NCBI GenBank assembly: GCA_023015935.1
Contig: JALKAY010000001.1
Coordinates: forward strand, 620,874 to 684,873
DNA: 64,000 nt
Reading direction: 5' to 3'
Source of the DNA: Flavobacteriaceae bacterium F08102
GTDB lineage: Bacteria > Bacteroidota > Bacteroidia > Flavobacteriales > Flavobacteriaceae
In this document: positions 17,849 through 26,807 of the stretch, piece by piece
Layout: every line of letters starts with the position of its first letter
How positions within the stretch are numbered: position 1 is the stretch's first letter
Notes under the pieces: generated by a model
What the model was told of the DNA's origin: nothing
Database searches by the model: none
What the model saw: the letters and a program-made list of their open reading frames with translations, nothing else
Position numbers and translations under genes: made by a program

Positions 17849-20800
17849 ATGAAATCAAAAACAACGCAAGTAAGCTTTTTAATCCTCCTGTTTTTATTTT
17901 TCTCCCAGTGTGAACGGCAACCGACAGAAATTGAGTTAGCACGAAAAAAACACGCAGAGTTTTTAAAGAAAAATCCATTTAAAGAGGTTATGAACCTCAG
18001 TCGAAAGGAACGAAAAGAGCGTGGTTTACCTCCAAATCTATATTTTGAGCAAGAATATCTTTTAGAGATGAATCCACGGACGGGTCGACCGGATTATGAG
18101 AAGAAAATGGAGTTACAAGCGTCCTTATTACAAAAGTTACGAACAAAAAGTGTTCCTGGTGTTTTGGATAATGCATGGGTAGAACGTGGACCAAACAATG
18201 TGCCAGGGCGCACAAGAGCGATGTTGTTTGATCCAAATGGGAATGGTAAACGAGTTTTTGCAGGTGGGGTTAGTGGTGGATTATGGGTAAATGAAGATAT
18301 TACGAATCAGAATTCAAGTTGGTCACAAGTAGCTATCCCCGAAAATTTGGCGGTGTCGAGTATTACGGTTGATCCAAACAATTCAGATATTTGGTATTTG
18401 GGTACTGGCGAGTCGTATGTTCAGGGGCAGGTAAATGGAAATGGAATCTGGAAATCTACCGATGGAGGACAGTCATGGACTCATATCTATGGAGGAGCTA
18501 CAGGCCCTTCAAAATTTGTGGGTGGATCTGAAGTCATTATCAATAGTCCAGCTTCACTTGCTTCTAATTTATCAGCTGTTCGGGCTAGTTTTGGGCCCGT
18601 ATTTAATGCACCCATTTCAGGAAATTTAGTCTTGGTTAATGATGGCACTTTGAGTGCTGCTGAAGGGTGTAATACAGTGATAAATGCAGCTGCTCTAAAT
18701 GGCAATATTGCGGTTGTAGAGCGCGGAACATGTAATTTTACTGTAAAAATAAAAAATGCACAAGATGCAGGTGCTCGTGCAGTGGTGGTTATTAATAATG
18801 TGGCTGGATTTCCCTCCTTGATGGGGGGCTCAGATCCAACGATAAATATTCCATCTGTTATGATTTCTAAAGCGGATGGAGCTGCCATATTAGCTGCGAT
18901 AGAAGGAACGGTAATTAATGTGCGTCTCGATGATGTTGCAACGAATGGACCAACGGGATTTCTTTCCATTCCTGGTATTTTTCATATTAATGATATTGTC
19001 GCTAGGAATAACGATGGAGTTACCGAAATATACGCGTCCGTAGCAGAGTCGATTTATAGAGATGCCCAAGGGCACTTATTAGGGAATGAATACGGATTGT
19101 TTAAATCTGTAAATGGTGGAATAACTTGGTTTAATGTAGGACTTCCCTTATCGCCAAGTGGAAACCCTGTTTTACCAAATGATCTCGAAATTTCTACAAA
19201 TAATACGGTTTGGGTAACGACCATGAATTCGGCTAGTTTTGGTGATGGAGGAGGGGCGATTTATGCGGCTAGTGATGGCAGTAATTTTGTACTTAAAAAA
19301 CGGCAAATAGGTGCTGACCGGACTGAAATTAGTTTATCAAAGACCAATCCCAATAAGGTATATGCACTATATGAAACAGGAAATGTATTGATCCAAAAAA
19401 CGGTCGATGGGTTTGCAAATACCATTTCAGTTAATTTACCCGAAGACGTAGATGAAGGTATTGATGCAGCAGATTTTACACGTGGACAAGCGTTTTATGA
19501 TTTGATGATTGAAGTCGATCCACTGAACGATGAGGTGGTTTATGTAGGGGGGATCGACGTGTTTAGATCAACGAATGGAGGGGCCAATTGGACTCAAATT
19601 TCTAAATGGTCAAACAACAATAAACTAAGAAACCTGAAAGTTCCTTATGTGCATGCAGATATACATGCTTTAGTTTTTGATCCAAGTAACAGTGATCGAG
19701 CACTCATTGGTACTGATGGAGGTGTATTTTATGCCAATTCATTGAGTGCTGCTAGCGGGTCCGAAACAGCTATTTTTAGTGTCTTTAAGAATTACAATAC
19801 AACCCAGTTTTATTCAGTCGCTATTGGCCAAAAAACAACCAATGAACAGTTGTTGGCTGGAGCACAAGACAATGGGACTAATTTTATCAATTACGGTGTG
19901 AATGGCATAAATGCTGCTGAAGAAATTGCAGGAGGGGATGGGGGGTATTGTTTTATTGATAAAGAAGGAGCTTATTTAATCACCTCGTTTACAAGGAATA
20001 AGTATCGTCGGTTTTCACTGCCAACGCCAGGGGCTTCGGTAACTATTGTAAATGATAGTGACAGTGGATTGTTTATTAACCCTGCTGATTTAGATGATAA
20101 TTTAGAAATTTTATACACCAATGGCTCTACCTCTTCTGAATATAGTATTTCCCGATTTGATGAAGTCGATAAAAGTAATTCATCGAGAACAGCGCTCAAA
20201 GACGCTCGTCTAACTTCAACTCCGACCGTTATTCGCGTTTCACCGTTTACGACTACGAGTACGACCCTTTTTGTTGGAACAGCAGGAGGGCAATTGTTTA
20301 AGATTACGAATGCTAATTCACCAGGATTATTGTGGACAGAAATTACGGGGGACGAATTTTTAGGGAGTATTTCAGATATTCGTTTTGGAGCAAGTCAAAA
20401 TGAAATTTTAGTAACCTTTCACAATTATGGGGTCTCAAATATTTGGTATTCAACTAATGGAGGGAGTACCTGGATGAACAAAGAAGGAGATTTTCCTGAC
20501 CTTCCTGTAAAGGCTATTATGATGAATCCTTTACGCAATGATGAGGTAATTATCGGAACAGATCTCGGGGTGTGGAGAACGTCTAATTTTAAGGATGCCA
20601 ATCCAACATGGAAGCAATCGCAAAATGGGATGAAAAATGTTAAAGTTACTAGTTTTGATTTGAGGACCTCTGATCAAACGGTGGCTGCTGCAACCTATGG
20701 TCGTGGACTTTTTACTGGAAAATTTACAGCAACTTCGTTGGGGCTTGCAGAAAATGAGCTTAGTGGTCAGCTCATACTATTTCCCAATCCTTCGCGAGGG

Positions 20801-21001
20801 AAATTTCTGTTAAAGAATGCGGTAAGTTTAGGAGAAACTTATCTTGAGGTGTATGATATTACAGGTAAAAAAGTGTATCATAAAACGCTTAATTTTAGCG
20901 ATAATCAACATATTGATTTGCATCAACTCAAAGCAGGTGTTTATGTTTTAAAAGGGGTAAGTGAGCGAGGAACGTTTGCTAAGAAAGTGATCATTAACTA
21001 A
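17849..21001 (+). CDS. T9SS-secreted sortilin/BNR-repeat protein with inserted PA domain
   Basis: The 1050-residue protein has an N-terminal hydrophobic segment ending in FFSQC, so C21 could be lipidated. A helical charged region (25-100) follows, then a sortilin/VPS10-like beta-propeller with Asp-boxes such as STDGGQSW (203-210), SVNGGITW, STNGGANW and STNGGSTW. Between the first and later blades lies a protease-associated (PA) domain, about 228-362, with GNIAVVERGTCNF. The last 75 residues (FPNPSRGKF, LKAGVYVLKG, KKVIIN) are a type A T9SS sorting domain. No protease domain is present. It is probably cell-surface and may bind proteins or peptides. It ends 1 bp from the convergent DUF3078 gene. 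Confidence 0.85.
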   Translation: MKSKTTQVSFLILLFLFFSQCERQPTEIELARKKHAEFLKKNPFKEVMNLSRKERKERGLPPNLYFEQEYLLEMNPRTGRPDYEKKMELQASLLQKLRTKSVPGVLDNAWVERGPNNVPGRTRAMLFDPNGNGKRVFAGGVSGGLWVNEDITNQNSSWSQVAIPENLAVSSITVDPNNSDIWYLGTGESYVQGQVNGNGIWKSTDGGQSWTHIYGGATGPSKFVGGSEVIINSPASLASNLSAVRASFGPVFNAPISGNLVLVNDGTLSAAEGCNTVINAAALNGNIAVVERGTCNFTVKIKNAQDAGARAVVVINNVAGFPSLMGGSDPTINIPSVMISKADGAAILAAIEGTVINVRLDDVATNGPTGFLSIPGIFHINDIVARNNDGVTEIYASVAESIYRDAQGHLLGNEYGLFKSVNGGITWFNVGLPLSPSGNPVLPNDLEISTNNTVWVTTMNSASFGDGGGAIYAASDGSNFVLKKRQIGADRTEISLSKTNPNKVYALYETGNVLIQKTVDGFANTISVNLPEDVDEGIDAADFTRGQAFYDLMIEVDPLNDEVVYVGGIDVFRSTNGGANWTQISKWSNNNKLRNLKVPYVHADIHALVFDPSNSDRALIGTDGGVFYANSLSAASGSETAIFSVFKNYNTTQFYSVAIGQKTTNEQLLAGAQDNGTNFINYGVNGINAAEEIAGGDGGYCFIDKEGAYLITSFTRNKYRRFSLPTPGASVTIVNDSDSGLFINPADLDDNLEILYTNGSTSSEYSISRFDEVDKSNSSRTALKDARLTSTPTVIRVSPFTTTSTTLFVGTAGGQLFKITNANSPGLLWTEITGDEFLGSISDIRFGASQNEILVTFHNYGVSNIWYSTNGGSTWMNKEGDFPDLPVKAIMMNPLRNDEVIIGTDLGVWRTSNFKDANPTWKQSQNGMKNVKVTSFDLRTSDQTVAAATYGRGLFTGKFTATSLGLAENELSGQLILFPNPSRGKFLLKNAVSLGETYLEVYDITGKKVYHKTLNFSDNQHIDLHQLKAGVYVLKGVSERGTFAKKVIIN

Positions 21002-21002
21002 G

Positions 21003-22313
21003 TTAAAAAGTGTACATAAATCCGATACCAAGCAATTGTTTGAGTTGAATTTTTGAACCCACTTCCTCCTTAATGCCGTCATTGTTTTTATCTTCTTTGA
21101 ACTTTATGTCGTTATCGTATATAAGAAAGCCCCCAATATTGGCTTTTATATACTTATTTACGGCTAAATTAAAATTTAAGTTCCAGTCGATATCTATATT
21201 TCCGAAATCCTTTAAGTAGTCAGAATAAAGGGTCAAGCGATTTACCATTTCAATGTTTTTATCTAATTTTTGACGCCAACTTAGATCAACTAAGGATCCA
21301 AATTCATGTTTTGATTTTTCACCAGGAGAAACCCCGAAAGATCCAGCATTTGAAATGGTTTTATCAAGCACAAAAGTGGATTTTAAGGTGATAGGAGAAA
21401 GGTATAAAGAAAAATTATTTTCTTTTAATTCATAGTGAAAACCAGTACCTAAGAATAAATAGGCTGGGGCAAATAACCTTGAAATTGGGTCATCCGTATT
21501 TGGATACTTATACCCATTTGTAAACTGGGTGTTAAAATTAAATTTTAAAGAGTAAAACCAATTTGAAATGGTGTCTTTACGATACCCCACAGTGCTATTA
21601 ATTTCAAACCGATCATCTGTTTTACGTAATTCTTGAGACTCTTGTTGGTTTACGCCATAACGTGCAATGAGTTCATTATTCCACAGCATGTGAAGTTTTT
21701 TATAATTTCGCACTAAATTGATGATTAGTCTTCCTGAGATGGAATTATTACCTCCAGATTTCCAATTCAAAAAGGTTGCCTCATTGATGTCAAATCCCAA
21801 TTTGTTTTTTTGATCCCACCAAACAGGATTAGGGGCATATTTTCTTTTTGTTATTTTAACGGGTTTTATTGGGTTTAGTATTTTTATCGTGTCGGCTACT
21901 AAACGTTTTAAAGCAGTAATAAAGGCGGCTTCTTTTGGGATTGGTTCATAGATAGTATCTCTAGAAATGGGGTGAATAACCATCCTGTATTTTGGCGTAT
22001 AAACCGTTTTGTTTTGGAGTGAATCAAACTTGATTTCGTAGAACGGTTTTAACAGGGAGTCTGTTACAATGCGTAAAGAATCTAATTTGGTTAAAACGGG
22101 AATGCTGTCAATATCAGTTAGGGTAGGAATGCTGTCAATAGTTGGTAAAAGAGGAATGCTATCAATATTCGCTAAGGTTGGTAGGCTGTCCATAGTTGTT
22201 GCAATTGGTATAGAATCTATGGGGGTAATTTTTTTAATAGTATCCTTTTCCTGACCAAAGATTTTTAAAAGAGGGGTTAGTATTAAAAAAAGTAATAAAG
22301 TCTTAATTCTCAT
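21003..22313 (-). CDS. DUF3078 outer-membrane protein with N-terminal nonapeptide repeats
   Basis: The 436-residue protein has a signal peptide (cleavage near IFGQ). Next comes an unusual run of six 9-residue repeats, (I/M/L)DS(I/L)Pxxxx, at residues 32-85. The DUF3078 barrel region follows, containing WWDQKNKLGFDINEATF and NWKSGGNNSISG. It ends in LGIGFMYTF, a barrel-closing strand. DUF3078 has no assigned function. It starts 9 bp after dxs on the same strand, so the two genes are likely co-transcribed. Confidence 0.85.
   Translation of the reverse strand: MRIKTLLLFLILTPLLKIFGQEKDTIKKITPIDSIPIATTMDSLPTLANIDSIPLLPTIDSIPTLTDIDSIPVLTKLDSLRIVTDSLLKPFYEIKFDSLQNKTVYTPKYRMVIHPISRDTIYEPIPKEAAFITALKRLVADTIKILNPIKPVKITKRKYAPNPVWWDQKNKLGFDINEATFLNWKSGGNNSISGRLIINLVRNYKKLHMLWNNELIARYGVNQQESQELRKTDDRFEINSTVGYRKDTISNWFYSLKFNFNTQFTNGYKYPNTDDPISRLFAPAYLFLGTGFHYELKENNFSLYLSPITLKSTFVLDKTISNAGSFGVSPGEKSKHEFGSLVDLSWRQKLDKNIEMVNRLTLYSDYLKDFGNIDIDWNLNFNLAVNKYIKANIGGFLIYDNDIKFKEDKNNDGIKEEVGSKIQLKQLLGIGFMYTF
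22059..22220 (-). repeat. 27-bp coding tandem repeat (six copies) in the DUF3078 gene
   Basis: Aspartates at residues 33, 42, 51, 60, 69 and 78 are spaced exactly nine apart, each in a DS(I/L)P-like context (the last is DSLR). That makes six 27-bp units, diverged at DNA level but kept in frame. Confidence 0.85.
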
Positions 22314-22322
22314 AGTTAAAAA

Positions 22323-24098
22323 TTAAGTGAACGAAGATATGGATTTAATTAAATTTTCAGGGTCGATTTCGATAGATTTGTAAAGTTCCTCCGTTTTGCC
22401 GTGTTCAATAAAACGATCGGGTACTCCTAATTGTTTAACGGTAATATCCGTATATCCATGATGATGGATGAATTCTCCAACCGCACTGCCAAATCCTCCA
22501 ATAATCGTACCATCTTCAATGGTAAGTATTCGCTTAAATTTTCTGCATATTTTATGCAGGAGCATTTCATCGAGTGGTTTTATAAATTGCATATTATAAT
22601 GAGCAATTTTTTCATCACTAAAATGAGATTTACAGAGCGCTTTTATTGTATTTCCAATAGGTCCAACGGTGAGGATGGCAACAAACTCCCCTTCTTTAAG
22701 GCATTCTCCTTTTCCAATTTCAATTTTTTTAAAGGGTTGTTTCCAGTCTAGTAATTCACCTCGTCCTCTTGGATATCGGATGGCTATTGGGTTTGTAAGG
22801 CCAAGTTGAGCGGTATACATCACATTTCTCAAGGCTATTACATCCATTGGAGCATAAATGATGAGGTTGGGGATACAACGTAAATAAGCAATATCAAATA
22901 CACCGTGGTGTGTGGCACCGTCTTCACCTACTAAGCCAGCACGATCTAAGCAAAATATAACGGGAAGGTTTTGCAGGGCAACATCATGAATAATTTGATC
23001 ATACGCCCGTTGTAGGAATGTTGAATAGATGGTGCAAAAAGGAATTAAACCTTGGGTAACCATTCCTGCAGCTAAGGTTACAGCATGTTGTTCTGCAATG
23101 CCTACATCAAAGGCTCTATTTGGAAAGGTTGTTAAGAGCTTGTTCATTGAGCTACCTGTGGGCATGGCGGGTGTTATTCCCACGATTTTAGGGTTTTTTT
23201 CGGCTAGTTCGACCAGTGTTTCACCAAACACATCTTGGTATTTTGGTGGAATTATTTCGTTAGTTTTTAGAGGGATATTCCCCGTTTTAGCATCAAATTT
23301 CCCCGGTGCATGATATTTAACTTGATCTTCTTCTGCTTGTTGTAGACCTTTGCCTTTAGTCGTGATTATATGTAAAAATTTGGGGCCTTTAACTGATTTT
23401 AATCGTTGTAATTCGGCTATTAATTTGGGGATATCATGCCCATCAATTGGACCTGAATAGTCAAAATTTAAAGCTTCAATTAGGTTGTGTTTTCTAACTC
23501 TTTTATCTTTTTTTATGGCGGTTAGGTAATTTTTTAAGGCGCCCACACTAGGATCAATTCCCATAGCATTGTCATTGAGAATAATTAAGAGGTTTGCATC
23601 GGTTACGCCAGCGTGATTTAATCCTTCAAAAGCCATTCCAGAAGCGATGCTGGCATCGCCAATTACAGCAATATGGTGTTTTTCTACGTGTCCCTGTATC
23701 AATGACGCCAGCGCCATGCCCAAAGCTGCTGATATTGAGGTAGATGAATGTCCTACTCCAAAGGTGTCAAATTCACTTTCACTACGTTTTGGAAAACCCG
23801 ATATGCCTCCGAGTTGGCGATTGGTATCAAAGACATCTTTTCTGCCAGTGATGATTTTATGTACATACGCTTGATGGCCAACATCCCAAACCAAAAGGTC
23901 GTTCGGAGTATCAAAAACATAATGTAACGCTAGTGTCAATTCAACCACCCCTAAACTGGCACCGAGGTGTCCTTCTTTGGTTGCCACAATATCGATGATA
24001 AAGGCTCTAAGCTCACTTGCCAATTGGGGCAATTGCTCGATTCTGAGCTTTCGGACATCGTCTGGGGTTTGGATAGTATGTAATATTGGGTTATTCAC
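22323..24098 (-). CDS. dxs: 1-deoxy-D-xylulose-5-phosphate synthase
   Basis: Dxs joins pyruvate and glyceraldehyde 3-phosphate, the first step of the MEP isoprenoid pathway. The protein shows WDVGHQAYVHKI, VGHSSTSISAALG and the thiamine diphosphate motif starting at GDASIASGMAFEG. It also has the pyrimidine-domain segment GIAEQHAVTLAAGM and the transketolase C-domain. No ATG exists near the N-terminus. A GTG at 24098 lies 4 nt after a perfect -7 element and gives 591 residues starting MNNPILHTIQ; a GTG at 24113 lies ahead of the promoter and is unlikely. The mRNA therefore looks leaderless. DUF3078 follows after 9 bp. Confidence 0.95.
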   Translation of the reverse strand: MNNPILHTIQTPDDVRKLRIEQLPQLASELRAFIIDIVATKEGHLGASLGVVELTLALHYVFDTPNDLLVWDVGHQAYVHKIITGRKDVFDTNRQLGGISGFPKRSESEFDTFGVGHSSTSISAALGMALASLIQGHVEKHHIAVIGDASIASGMAFEGLNHAGVTDANLLIILNDNAMGIDPSVGALKNYLTAIKKDKRVRKHNLIEALNFDYSGPIDGHDIPKLIAELQRLKSVKGPKFLHIITTKGKGLQQAEEDQVKYHAPGKFDAKTGNIPLKTNEIIPPKYQDVFGETLVELAEKNPKIVGITPAMPTGSSMNKLLTTFPNRAFDVGIAEQHAVTLAAGMVTQGLIPFCTIYSTFLQRAYDQIIHDVALQNLPVIFCLDRAGLVGEDGATHHGVFDIAYLRCIPNLIIYAPMDVIALRNVMYTAQLGLTNPIAIRYPRGRGELLDWKQPFKKIEIGKGECLKEGEFVAILTVGPIGNTIKALCKSHFSDEKIAHYNMQFIKPLDEMLLHKICRKFKRILTIEDGTIIGGFGSAVGEFIHHHGYTDITVKQLGVPDRFIEHGKTEELYKSIEIDPENLIKSISSFT

Positions 24099-24102
24099 GT
24101 TA

Positions 24103-24110
24103 CAAAGGTA
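24103..24110 (-). promoter_or_regulatory. -7 promoter element of dxs, consistent with a leaderless mRNA
   Basis: The minus strand reads TACCTTTG, a perfect TAnnTTTG match, only 4 nt before the GTG at 24098. Transcription should start at or next to the start codon. Confidence 0.6.
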
Positions 24111-24162
24111 CACCTTCAGTAAGAATTCTCACACAAAATTGTATTTTTACAAAAAATTGAAA

Positions 24163-24612
24163 ATGGAGTCCTTCTTTGACGATACCTACTTTATGAAAAA
24201 AGCCTTACAGGAGGCTGAAATGGCATTTGAAAAAAATGAAGTTCCCATAGGGGCCGTCATTGTTTTAAAGGATCAAATCATCGCGAGGGCCCATAATTTA
24301 ACAGAAATGTTGCGCGATGTTACTGCCCATGCTGAGATGCAGGCCTTTACGGCTGCAGCCGATTTTTTAGGAGGTAAATATTTGAGAGATTGTACCTTGT
24401 ATGTAACCTTAGAGCCCTGTCAAATGTGTGCAGGGGCAAGTTATTGGACGCAAATAGGAAAGATTGTTTTTGGGGCGAAGGATGAACGACGAGGGTATCA
24501 ATTTTTTAACACAAAATTACATCCAAAAACAACTGTGGTTGGAGGTGTATTGGCCGATGAATGTAGTGAAATTTTAACCCGTTTTTTTATAGAAAAACGA
24601 AATTTAAATTGA
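24163..24612 (+). CDS. tadA: tRNA-specific adenosine deaminase
   Basis: TadA converts adenosine 34 of tRNA-Arg(ACG) to inosine. The 149-residue product from ATG 24163 has the zinc and catalytic residues H56 and E58 (HAEM) and C86/C89 (PCQMC) of the cytidine/deoxycytidylate deaminase fold, plus VPIGAV near the N-terminus. The reading frame stays open upstream through the dxs 5' end, but that part is antisense to dxs and not coding. A one-mismatch -7 (TATTTTTA, 24142-24149) lies 13 bp before the ATG. The gene is divergent from dxs. Confidence 0.93.
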   Translation: MESFFDDTYFMKKALQEAEMAFEKNEVPIGAVIVLKDQIIARAHNLTEMLRDVTAHAEMQAFTAAADFLGGKYLRDCTLYVTLEPCQMCAGASYWTQIGKIVFGAKDERRGYQFFNTKLHPKTTVVGGVLADECSEILTRFFIEKRNLN

Positions 24613-24637
24613 GAAGATTATACCTTAGCGAAGGCAA

Positions 24638-24877
24638 TCATAAATTTTCTTTATCTATTTTAAATGGATTTTTCTTTGTAGGATCAAGAATATATTTCTT
24701 GTATTTTCCTTTTCGATAGCGATGGTATATGAACAGTGGCATCAAAATAAACGTCAAGAATAAAATGGTTAAACCAATAACGATATCTGCCGTTGCGTTT
24801 TGTTGCGATTTCAAGTAAAAGCCAAAAACCAAGCTTCCTAGAAATAAGATAAACAATATTTTTAATACAGTTTTCAT
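24638..24877 (-). CDS. Small two-helix membrane protein of unknown function
   Basis: The 79-residue protein has two hydrophobic segments (about 5-22 and 32-52). A strongly basic, lysine-rich tail follows (YHRYRKGKYKKYI). The pattern resembles small Bacteroidota inner-membrane proteins without a named family. A perfect TATTTTTG -7 element 4 nt before the ATG supports it as a real, leaderless gene. It converges with tadA, separated by 25 bp without an obvious terminator. Confidence 0.65.
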   Translation of the reverse strand: MKTVLKILFILFLGSLVFGFYLKSQQNATADIVIGLTILFLTFILMPLFIYHRYRKGKYKKYILDPTKKNPFKIDKENL

Positions 24878-24881
24878 ACCG

Positions 24882-24889
24882 CAAAAATA
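24882..24889 (-). promoter_or_regulatory. -7 promoter element of the small membrane protein gene
   Basis: TATTTTTG on the minus strand, a perfect match, 4 nt before the ATG at 24877. Same geometry as at dxs. Confidence 0.6.
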
Positions 24890-24925
24890 GGTAAAATCTT
24901 TTGCTATGGGAGGCTTATTAATTAC

Positions 24926-26710
24926 TTAACTACTTACCTCTATTAATTTGTTTCGATACACGGTGAGCATTTTAGATTTCGAGATAAAGCCGTAGTATTT
25001 GGTGTTTTTTATTACGGGTAAATTCCACGCACCACAACTTTCAAACTTATCCATGATGGTTTGCATATCATCCTTTTCATAAATAATTATATCAGGTGCA
25101 TTTTGCATAATGGTATGTACGGAAAGAGAATCGTAAAAATTAGGATCAAACATGATTTTTCTAATATCATCTAAAAGTAATACGCCTTTAAACACATTTT
25201 TATCATTGACTACAGGAAATATGTTTCTATTTGATTGAGCAACGGCCTTTTGAAGTACTTCTCTTAATTTCATTTCTGGATGGATAGAAATAAAATCTGT
25301 TTCAATGATTTTGTCCAATTCCATAAGGAGCAATGTGTTTTTGTCCTTATCATGAGTCAACAATTCCCCGCGTTCAGCTAACTCAAGCGTATAGATGGAG
25401 TGAGAAATAAAATAGCGTGTAAGTGCAAAAGAAATCGCCGCAACAATCATTAAGGGTACAAATAGTTCATAACCACCAGTTATTTCAGCAATTAAAAATA
25501 TGGCTGTTAGTGGTGCATGTAATACACCAGCCATGAGGCCAGTCATCCCTACAAGGGTAAAATTGGATTCAGAGACGTGAAATCCTAAACCAATGTTATT
25601 TATAATTTTAGCGTAGACATTACCCAGTGCACTTCCCATAACTAATGTTGGAATAAAAATTCCACCAACTCCTCCAGCGGCAAACGTTGTGGTCATCGCA
25701 ATGGCTTTGAAAACGGTAATTCCTATGAGTAATGTAATAACCACCCAAACGTTATCAAGATTGGAGTTAAAGGGAGTTGAACCAATAGCGGCAACATGAT
25801 TTCCTTTTAGAAGATTGTTGATTAATCCATACCCCTCCCCATAAAGTGGTGGGATAAAATAAAGCATAACGCCAATGGCTAAGGCGCCAATAATTAATCG
25901 GACTAAAGTTGATTTAAATTGATTGAAAAAACGGGTGATTGAAAAGTAAATTTTTGAGAAATAGACTGAGGCAATTCCGGTTCCTAAACCAAGGAAGATA
26001 TAAAAAAGGAGGTCGGATATTTCAAATTTATCAACCAATTCAAAACTGAATAATACGGAGGTGCCGGTAAAAAAATAAGAGGTTATAACAGCTGCTACAG
26101 ATGCGAGTAGTAGAGGTATAAGTGATGTAAAGGCAAGGTCTAAGCTAAAGACTTCCATGGCAAAAATTAATGCGGCTATAGGAGCTTTAAACATGGAGGC
26201 CATTGCTCCTGCTGCAGCACATCCAATGAGTAACATTCGCGTTTTCGTATTCATGTGAAAAAGCTGGGCTACATTAGATCCAAAAGCAGCACCAGTGCTA
26301 ACGGCAGGGCCTTGTAACCCTACCGACCCTCCAAAACCCGCGGTAATAGGCGCTAAAATTAGGTTTGCAAATATTTTGTATCGCTCAATGATTCCACTTT
26401 TTTTAGAGATTGCGTAAAGAGTATCTGGAATGCCATGTCCAAGCTGTTTTTTAAAAAAGCGTTTTTTGATAAAGAAAACGAGTACCAAACCAATAATTGG
26501 TAGGATAAAATACAAGGATCCGCGAAATGATTTAAAGAGATTTAGATCAAGCAGTAATTGTATATAGTGGGTGAAGTTTTTAAGCAATACGGTACCAATC
26601 CCTGCTAAAAACCCGACAATAATACTCAATATGTATATAAATTGCCGTTCGGAGATATGTTTATACCTCCAAATTAAAAATTTATTAAACACTGGTTTAA
26701 GACGGGTCAT
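24926..26710 (-). CDS. ClC-family chloride channel/transporter with CBS domains; both proton glutamates replaced
   Basis: The 594-residue protein has the ClC membrane core and a C-terminal pair of CBS domains (about 445-590). The core shows GHGIPD at 91, GGSVGLQGP at 128, and AAGGVGGIFIPTLVMG later. In E. coli ClC-ec1 the external gate is E148 in GREGP; here the aligned residue is Q133 (codon CAA confirmed). The internal proton glutamate E203 aligns with V187 in FAMEVF. Ser107 of ec1 aligns with His92. Loss of both glutamates predicts passive chloride conduction, not H+ exchange. That is inference from alignment by eye. The 97-bp upstream gap to aspS shows no clear promoter. Confidence 0.9.
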   Translation of the reverse strand: MTRLKPVFNKFLIWRYKHISERQFIYILSIIVGFLAGIGTVLLKNFTHYIQLLLDLNLFKSFRGSLYFILPIIGLVLVFFIKKRFFKKQLGHGIPDTLYAISKKSGIIERYKIFANLILAPITAGFGGSVGLQGPAVSTGAAFGSNVAQLFHMNTKTRMLLIGCAAAGAMASMFKAPIAALIFAMEVFSLDLAFTSLIPLLLASVAAVITSYFFTGTSVLFSFELVDKFEISDLLFYIFLGLGTGIASVYFSKIYFSITRFFNQFKSTLVRLIIGALAIGVMLYFIPPLYGEGYGLINNLLKGNHVAAIGSTPFNSNLDNVWVVITLLIGITVFKAIAMTTTFAAGGVGGIFIPTLVMGSALGNVYAKIINNIGLGFHVSESNFTLVGMTGLMAGVLHAPLTAIFLIAEITGGYELFVPLMIVAAISFALTRYFISHSIYTLELAERGELLTHDKDKNTLLLMELDKIIETDFISIHPEMKLREVLQKAVAQSNRNIFPVVNDKNVFKGVLLLDDIRKIMFDPNFYDSLSVHTIMQNAPDIIIYEKDDMQTIMDKFESCGAWNLPVIKNTKYYGFISKSKMLTVYRNKLIEVSS

Positions 26711-26807
26711 TAGATAAAGATAACAAAATGAATTGAATACAAAAGGTGGTTTTTCAACACAAAATATCCATATACGCCGACTAAATCATATTAAAATTGG
26801 GAAATGG

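Noticed and set aside
18487-18969. 160-residue reading frame on the minus strand
   Set aside because: Antisense to the PA domain of the T9SS propeller protein; composition is that of a shadow frame.
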